Below are positions 60,632 to 64,000 of a stretch of DNA of 64,000 nucleotides, in pieces. The notes below the pieces were generated by a model that saw nothing but the letters and a program-made list of their open reading frames with translations, was not told the origin of the DNA and searched no databases. The position numbers were made by a program, and so were the translations under genes. Source of the stretch: Hymenobacter canadensis (GTDB lineage: Bacteria > Bacteroidota > Bacteroidia > Cytophagales > Hymenobacteraceae). How positions within the stretch are numbered: position 1 is the first letter of the stretch; each line of letters opens with the position of its first letter. The stretch is taken from NCBI RefSeq assembly GCF_027359925.1, contig NZ_CP114767.1, forward strand, positions 1,612,001 through 1,676,000. The letters run 5' to 3'.

Positions 60632-61074
60632 TGCCAGAAATAGACGAATTCATGCAGGCCGCCATCGACGAAGCGCGCCAGGGCCGCAAGGAAGGCGGTA
60701 TTCCGATTGGCTCGGTGCTGCGCCGCGGCAACGACATCGTGAGCCGCGGCCACAACAAGCGCGTGCAGGAGCTGGACCCCATTGCCCACGGCGAAATGGA
60801 CGCCCTGCGCAACGCCGGCCGCCAGCGCACCTACCGCGACACAGTGCTTTATACCACGCTCATGCCCTGCTACATGTGCGCCGGCACCATCGTGCAGTTC
60901 AAAATCCCGAAAGTGGTGGTGGGCGAAGCCCGCACCTTCGGCGAGTCCAAGGCCTTTCTGGAAAGCCACGGCGTGGAAGTTGTGATTCTGGACTCGGAAG
61001 AGTGCGTGGAGATGATGCGCGAGTTCATCGAGGCCGAGCCCACGCTCTGGAACGAGGACATTATGGAGCTGTAA
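60631..61074 (+). CDS. Cytosine deaminase of the yeast Fcy1 type
   Basis: A 147-residue nucleoside/base deaminase. Zinc ligands are in AHGEMDAL (His and catalytic Glu, about 52-55) and PCYMCAGTIVQF (two Cys). The whole length follows yeast cytosine deaminase: EGGIPIGSVLRRG, GRGHNKRVQE-like loop, LYTTLMPCYMC, VVVGEARTFGESKAFLESHG and EFIEAEPTLWNEDI at the C-terminus. It should convert cytosine to uracil. The ATG overlaps the end of a P3 repeat, so the repeat forms the whole leader. Other amino-purine substrates are possible. Confidence 0.9.
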   Translation: MPEIDEFMQAAIDEARQGRKEGGIPIGSVLRRGNDIVSRGHNKRVQELDPIAHGEMDALRNAGRQRTYRDTVLYTTLMPCYMCAGTIVQFKIPKVVVGEARTFGESKAFLESHGVEVVILDSEECVEMMREFIEAEPTLWNEDIMEL

Positions 61075-61172
61075 GACGCCGGTTGCTTTGCAACTGAACG
61101 CGCCATTGGCGGTTGTATAGCGGCCGGGCTGGCTTTCGGAGGGTTTCCGACTGCCGGCCCGGCCGCTATTCT

Positions 61173-61180
61173 TACCTTTG
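61173..61180 (+). promoter_or_regulatory. -7 promoter box TACCTTTG, leaderless start
   Basis: TAnnTTTG match ending five bases before the ATG at 61186, which implies a transcript beginning at or near the start codon. Confidence 0.6.
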
Positions 61181-61185
61181 CCGGC

Positions 61186-61491
61186 ATGAACCAACCTCCG
61201 CTGATGGCCTCCAAGAAATGCCCGCATTGCGGGTTCTGGAGCCCGTGGCAGCAGCAGGCTACCGACCGCTGCGAGCGGTGCGGCCTCCACCTCGACGCGC
61301 CCCGCATGCGCAGCGAGCAGAAGCGGCAGGAGCTGGCCGATACGCCGCTGCCGTCGTTTATGCGCCTGGAGCTCAAGCCCGATGACAGCCCGGTGCTGCG
61401 CTTTTTCAAGCATATTGTCCGGGGCGGGCAGCTGGTTTTCGGCGCTATCGTTTCGTTTCTGCTATGGCTGGTGGCAATGCTCGCGGGCTAA
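61186..61491 (+). CDS. Small zinc-ribbon membrane protein
   Basis: A 101-residue protein. The N-terminus has CPHCGFWSPWQQQATDRCERC, a four-cysteine zinc ribbon; one C-terminal TM helix follows (LVFGAIVSFLLWLVAMLAG). Similar small ribbon-TM proteins are common in Cytophagales with unknown function. A TACCTTTG box lies five bases upstream of the ATG. Its last 28 bases overlap the next gene, so the two are co-transcribed. Confidence 0.82.
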   Translation: MNQPPLMASKKCPHCGFWSPWQQQATDRCERCGLHLDAPRMRSEQKRQELADTPLPSFMRLELKPDDSPVLRFFKHIVRGGQLVFGAIVSFLLWLVAMLAG

Positions 61492-61868
61492 GGTGGTGGC
61501 CGCCGGAGCTGCGCCACCCGCTGTTTCTGGCGCTGGCCGCCCTCTACCTGGTTGCGCGGCTCGCCCGCCACTGGCATATCCGGGTGCTGCCCGCCGCCCT
61601 CAACTCGCACCTGGCCGACATGCTGGCCCTGCCGCTGCTGCTCACCGTGGCGCTCAGTATCATGCGGCGCCTGTACTTCCGGCAGCCGGCTTTCGTGCTG
61701 CCCGGCAGCTGGGTAGTGAGCACCTGGCTGGCTACGTCCTTCCTTTTTGAGCTGCTGCTGCCGCTACTGCGCCCGCGCACCTACACCGCCGACTGGCTCG
61801 ATGTGGTGGCCTACGGCTTGGGCGGGCTGGTTTTCTGGCGCTGGCTCAACCGCCCGGCAAGCCGCTAG
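61464..61868 (+). CDS. Small multi-pass membrane protein
   Basis: A 134-residue protein with four predicted TM helices (PLFLALAALYLVARLA, ADMLALPLLLTVALSIM, VVSTWLATSFLFELLLPLL, WLDVVAYGLGGLVFWRWL). Sequence NSHLADMLALPLLLT and the DWLDVVAYGLGG ending resemble VanZ-like short membrane proteins of Bacteroidota that are sometimes labelled magnesium-citrate transporters, a label I would not trust. It overlaps the zinc-ribbon gene by 28 bases. Confidence 0.78.
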   Translation: MAGGNARGLRWWPPELRHPLFLALAALYLVARLARHWHIRVLPAALNSHLADMLALPLLLTVALSIMRRLYFRQPAFVLPGSWVVSTWLATSFLFELLLPLLRPRTYTADWLDVVAYGLGGLVFWRWLNRPASR

Positions 61869-61943
61869 CCGAACCTGCCCCGCCCTCTTTTGCGTAGAAC
61901 CACCCAAACGCCCCGCCGGCCCGTGCCGCGGGGCGCTTGATTT

Positions 61944-62046
61944 TAAGTACCGAGTCAGAAGTATAGAGTAGTAAGATTTACTTCAGCCACCTGATCATCA
62001 GGTGTTGATTATGGTCTCATTACTCAGTACTTGTGCCTTGGTACTT
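61944..62046. repeat. Possible inverted repeat (AGTACCNAGT words)
   Basis: Left AAGTACCGAGTCAGAAGTAT and right ATTACTCAGTACTTGTGCCT then TGGTACTT are imperfectly complementary around a 40-base spacer. Weak; could be a dispersed repeat or part of the mscS leader. Confidence 0.5.
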
Positions 62047-62065
62047 AGTTACTGACTGACTGTAT

Positions 62066-62893
62066 ATGCTGAATGATCTGAACCGGGTGCTGTCCACGTA
62101 TTGGCAGCAGTTTTTGTACGTGCTGCCCAAGCTGGCCCTGGCGCTGGTGCTGCTGGTGGTGGCCATTTTCATTGCCAACCGCCTGAGCAGCCTGCTGGGC
62201 AGCCGCCTGCGCCGCCGCTCCCACGACCCGCTGCTGGCCGACTTCCTCACCCGCATCAGCAAATGGGTGTTTATGCTGCTGGGCCTGCTGCTGGCCATGG
62301 AAGTGGTAGGACTTTCGGGCATTGTGAGCGGGCTGCTGGCTGGGGCTGGGCTGTCGGCGTTCATCGTGGGCTTTGCCTTCAAGGACATTGCAGAGAACTT
62401 CCTGGCGGGCGTGATTCTGGCCTTCAACCGCCCCTTCCACATCAACGACACCGTGCAGATCAAAGACCAGGTGGGCCACGTGGAGGCCCTCAACCTGCGC
62501 ACCACCCTCATCCGCTCCTTCGACGGCAAGCACGTGTTTCTGCCCAACTCCCTGGTGCTCAAGGAGCCGCTCATCAACTTCACCCGCGACGGCAACCTGC
62601 GCCAGGATTTCCTGGTGAGCGTTGACTACGGCGCCGCCAGCAGCCCCGCCCGGGTGCAGGAGCAGCTACTGGCCTTCCTGCGCCAGCAACCCGAAATTCA
62701 ACCCGAGGCCCCGCGCCTGCCCTACATCATCCTGGAAAAAGCGGCCGGCACCACCGCCGACCTGCGCGTGTATTTCTGGACCTCGGCCGAGGAATACCGC
62801 AGCGGCACCCTGCAGCAGAAAAGCCAACTGATGCAAAAGGTGAAGGACATGCTGCAGCAGGCGGGCTACCCGGCCCCCAACTTGGCGCAGTAG
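62066..62893 (+). CDS. MscS-family mechanosensitive ion channel
   Basis: A 275-residue channel of the small MscS type. TM helices: LPKLALALVLLVVAIFIANR, WVFMLLGLLLAMEVVGL and the pore helix VSGLLAGAGLSAFIVGFAFK, followed by DIAENFLAGVILAFNRPFHI and NDTVQIKDQVGHVEALNLRTTLIRSFDGKHVFLPNS, the conserved beta domain. The C-terminal domain (VSVDYGAASSPARVQEQ onward) has the usual mixed fold. It opens under membrane tension on osmotic downshock. Confidence 0.93.
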   Translation: MLNDLNRVLSTYWQQFLYVLPKLALALVLLVVAIFIANRLSSLLGSRLRRRSHDPLLADFLTRISKWVFMLLGLLLAMEVVGLSGIVSGLLAGAGLSAFIVGFAFKDIAENFLAGVILAFNRPFHINDTVQIKDQVGHVEALNLRTTLIRSFDGKHVFLPNSLVLKEPLINFTRDGNLRQDFLVSVDYGAASSPARVQEQLLAFLRQQPEIQPEAPRLPYIILEKAAGTTADLRVYFWTSAEEYRSGTLQQKSQLMQKVKDMLQQAGYPAPNLAQ

Positions 62894-63071
62894 GCGGCAG
62901 CCAGGCAAAAGAACTCGGGCAGCGGTGCCGGCCAGCGGCGGCGTAAAACTACTGGCGGCGGTATTTTTTCCCTTTTTATGGGGCACTGACGCCGCTTTTT
63001 TGCTATCCTGCGTTGTGATACTAGTCGGGCCTGCTGTGTAGCGGGCAGGCGTTTCCTTTTGCTGCGTAGCA

Positions 63072-64000
63072 ATGCCCAAGAATATTGTTCACCGGATTCT
63101 TAGCCCCTTGTTGCTGTGGCGGTTGCGTCATATCAACGACCGGGTGTACCTGATCCTGGTGAGCGTACTGGTGGGCCTGATGGCCGGCCTCACGGCGGTG
63201 CTGCTCAAAAACTCGGTGCACCGCTCGCAGGAATTGCTGTACGCCTGGGTGCCGGAAGAGAAGCGGGTGTTTGCCCTGTTCCTCTACCCCATCATCGGCA
63301 TTGCGCTGTCGGTGCTGTTTACGCGCTATTTCCTGGATGGCAACCTGAGCCGCGGTTTGGGGCCCATCATCTACAACATTGCCCGGCAGGGCAGCATTGT
63401 GCCGCGCAGCAAGCTGTATTCGCAGTTCGTCACGTCCTTTATCACGGTTTCGTTTGGCGGGTCGGCGGGTCTGGAGGCCCCGATTTCGGTGACGGGCGCG
63501 GCGCAGGGCTCCAACCTGGGGCGGCTGTTGCGCGTGGGCCGGCGCGAGCGGCGCCTGTTGGTGGGCTGCGGCGCGGCGGCGGGCGTGGCGGCCATCTTCA
63601 ACTCGCCCATTGCGGGTGTGCTGTTTGCCGTAGAAGTGGTGCTCAGCGAGTTGGCCGCACCCTACTTTATTCCGCTTCTGATTTCCACGGCCACTGCTAC
63701 GGTGGTATCCAAGGCCCTGTTCGAAGGCCAGCCTTTCGTGCTCATCACCACCAGCTGGCCCGTGGATGCGGTGCCGTTTTACCTGATGCTGGGCTTGTGC
63801 ACGGCGCTGCTGTCGGTGTACATGATCCGGGTGTACTTCGCGGCCGACAAGTTTTTTGAGCGCTGGCCGGGCACGTTCCGCAAGGTGGCGGTGGGCGGTT
63901 TGGCGCTGGGCGTGCTGGTGTTTCTGTTTCCGCCGCTCTATGGCGAGGGCTACAACATCGTGCAGCTGCTGCTGGCCGGCAAGGGCGAGGACCTGGTGGG
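63072..64000 (+). CDS. CLC-type chloride channel/antiporter, truncated by window end
   Basis: At least 309 residues from ATG 63072, open to the right edge. TM helices begin ILVSVLVGLMAGLTAVLLKN. FGGSAGLEAPISVTGAAQGS is the CLC gating motif; the family's GREGP is GLEAP here, keeping the gating Glu but with Arg to Leu and Gly to Ala changes. AAAGVAAIFNSPIAGVLFAVE is the second half of the first repeat. Like other bacterial CLCs it probably exchanges chloride and protons. The C-terminus (second repeat, possible CBS domains) is outside the window. Confidence 0.92.
   Translation, partial: MPKNIVHRILSPLLLWRLRHINDRVYLILVSVLVGLMAGLTAVLLKNSVHRSQELLYAWVPEEKRVFALFLYPIIGIALSVLFTRYFLDGNLSRGLGPIIYNIARQGSIVPRSKLYSQFVTSFITVSFGGSAGLEAPISVTGAAQGSNLGRLLRVGRRERRLLVGCGAAAGVAAIFNSPIAGVLFAVEVVLSELAAPYFIPLLISTATATVVSKALFEGQPFVLITTSWPVDAVPFYLMLGLCTALLSVYMIRVYFAADKFFERWPGTFRKVAVGGLALGVLVFLFPPLYGEGYNIVQLLLAGKGEDLV

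Overview
The window reads as ordinary chromosome of a high-GC member of Bacteroidota, most likely Hymenobacter or a close relative (Cytophagales). The grounds are: a secreted protein with a type IX secretion (T9SS) C-terminal sorting domain, S46 and S41 peptidases, a cytochrome-c peroxidase with an imelysin-like N-terminus, DUF3127 and a GldL-like small protein; repeated Bacteroidota -7 promoter boxes of the form TAnnTTTG; and weak or absent Shine-Dalgarno sequences. I saw no rRNA, tRNA, prophage, plasmid functions or CRISPR array. Both ends of the window cut genes.

Layout. 1-4 kb: end of a DUF2268-type protein, an M28 peptidase lipoprotein, a HEAT-like protein and an S41 peptidase. 4-8.3 kb (minus): the Pnkp-Hen1 RNA repair pair. 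8.5-14.8 kb: PhoX-like lipoprotein, di-heme peroxidase fused to an imelysin-like domain, and a T9SS-exported choice-of-anchor I protein. 14.9-18.7 kb (minus): GH1 glycosidase, glycosyltransferase, LpxH-like phosphoesterase and a small membrane protein. 19-24.5 kb: small secreted protein, Nudix hydrolase, DEAD-box helicase, hypotheticals and an XRE regulator with a cluster of TACAnnTGTA palindromes upstream. 24.8-31.5 kb: L,D-transpeptidase, M1 aminopeptidase, cyanophycinase facing an isoaspartyl peptidase (cyanophycin or isoaspartyl-peptide breakdown), DUF3127. 31.8-41.9 kb: SDR, AlbA_2 protein, VOC, DinB, YkvA, S46 peptidase, secreted unknowns, amidohydrolase, glycosyltransferase. 42-50.4 kb: DUF1571/LysM protein, GIY-YIG nuclease bracketed by repeats, two SDR-type enzymes, HI0933 flavoprotein, PA2169-like protein, and a cold-shock pair (DEAD-box helicase and CspA). 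50.6-60.5 kb: thioesterase, an AddA-like helicase, MFS exporter, small membrane protein and an AddB-like nuclease. 60.6-64 kb: yeast-type cytosine deaminase, two small membrane proteins, MscS channel and a CLC channel running off the end.

The most striking feature is the density of palindromic mobile repeats of at least six families. One C-rich family (called P1 here) sits in frame inside three large protein-coding genes: pnkp, the AddA-like helicase and the AddB-like nuclease. In the AddB-like gene the two arms are about 0.58 kb apart and enclose a complete DUF559 (Vsr-like) endonuclease domain translated as part of the host protein. A second family (P2) lies just after stop codons, and two clusters of it bracket a small GIY-YIG nuclease gene. 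A third, unrelated repeat (P5) is also in frame in pnkp. This looks like short non-autonomous palindromes paired with nuclease-bearing long versions, comparable in logic to REP/RAYT systems and to Rickettsia palindromic elements. That mechanism is inference; the repeat structures and reading frames are visible in the sequence.

Starts were moved inward from the longest open frame in many genes, using signal peptides, family N-termini and promoter positions; each such choice is stated in the entry.
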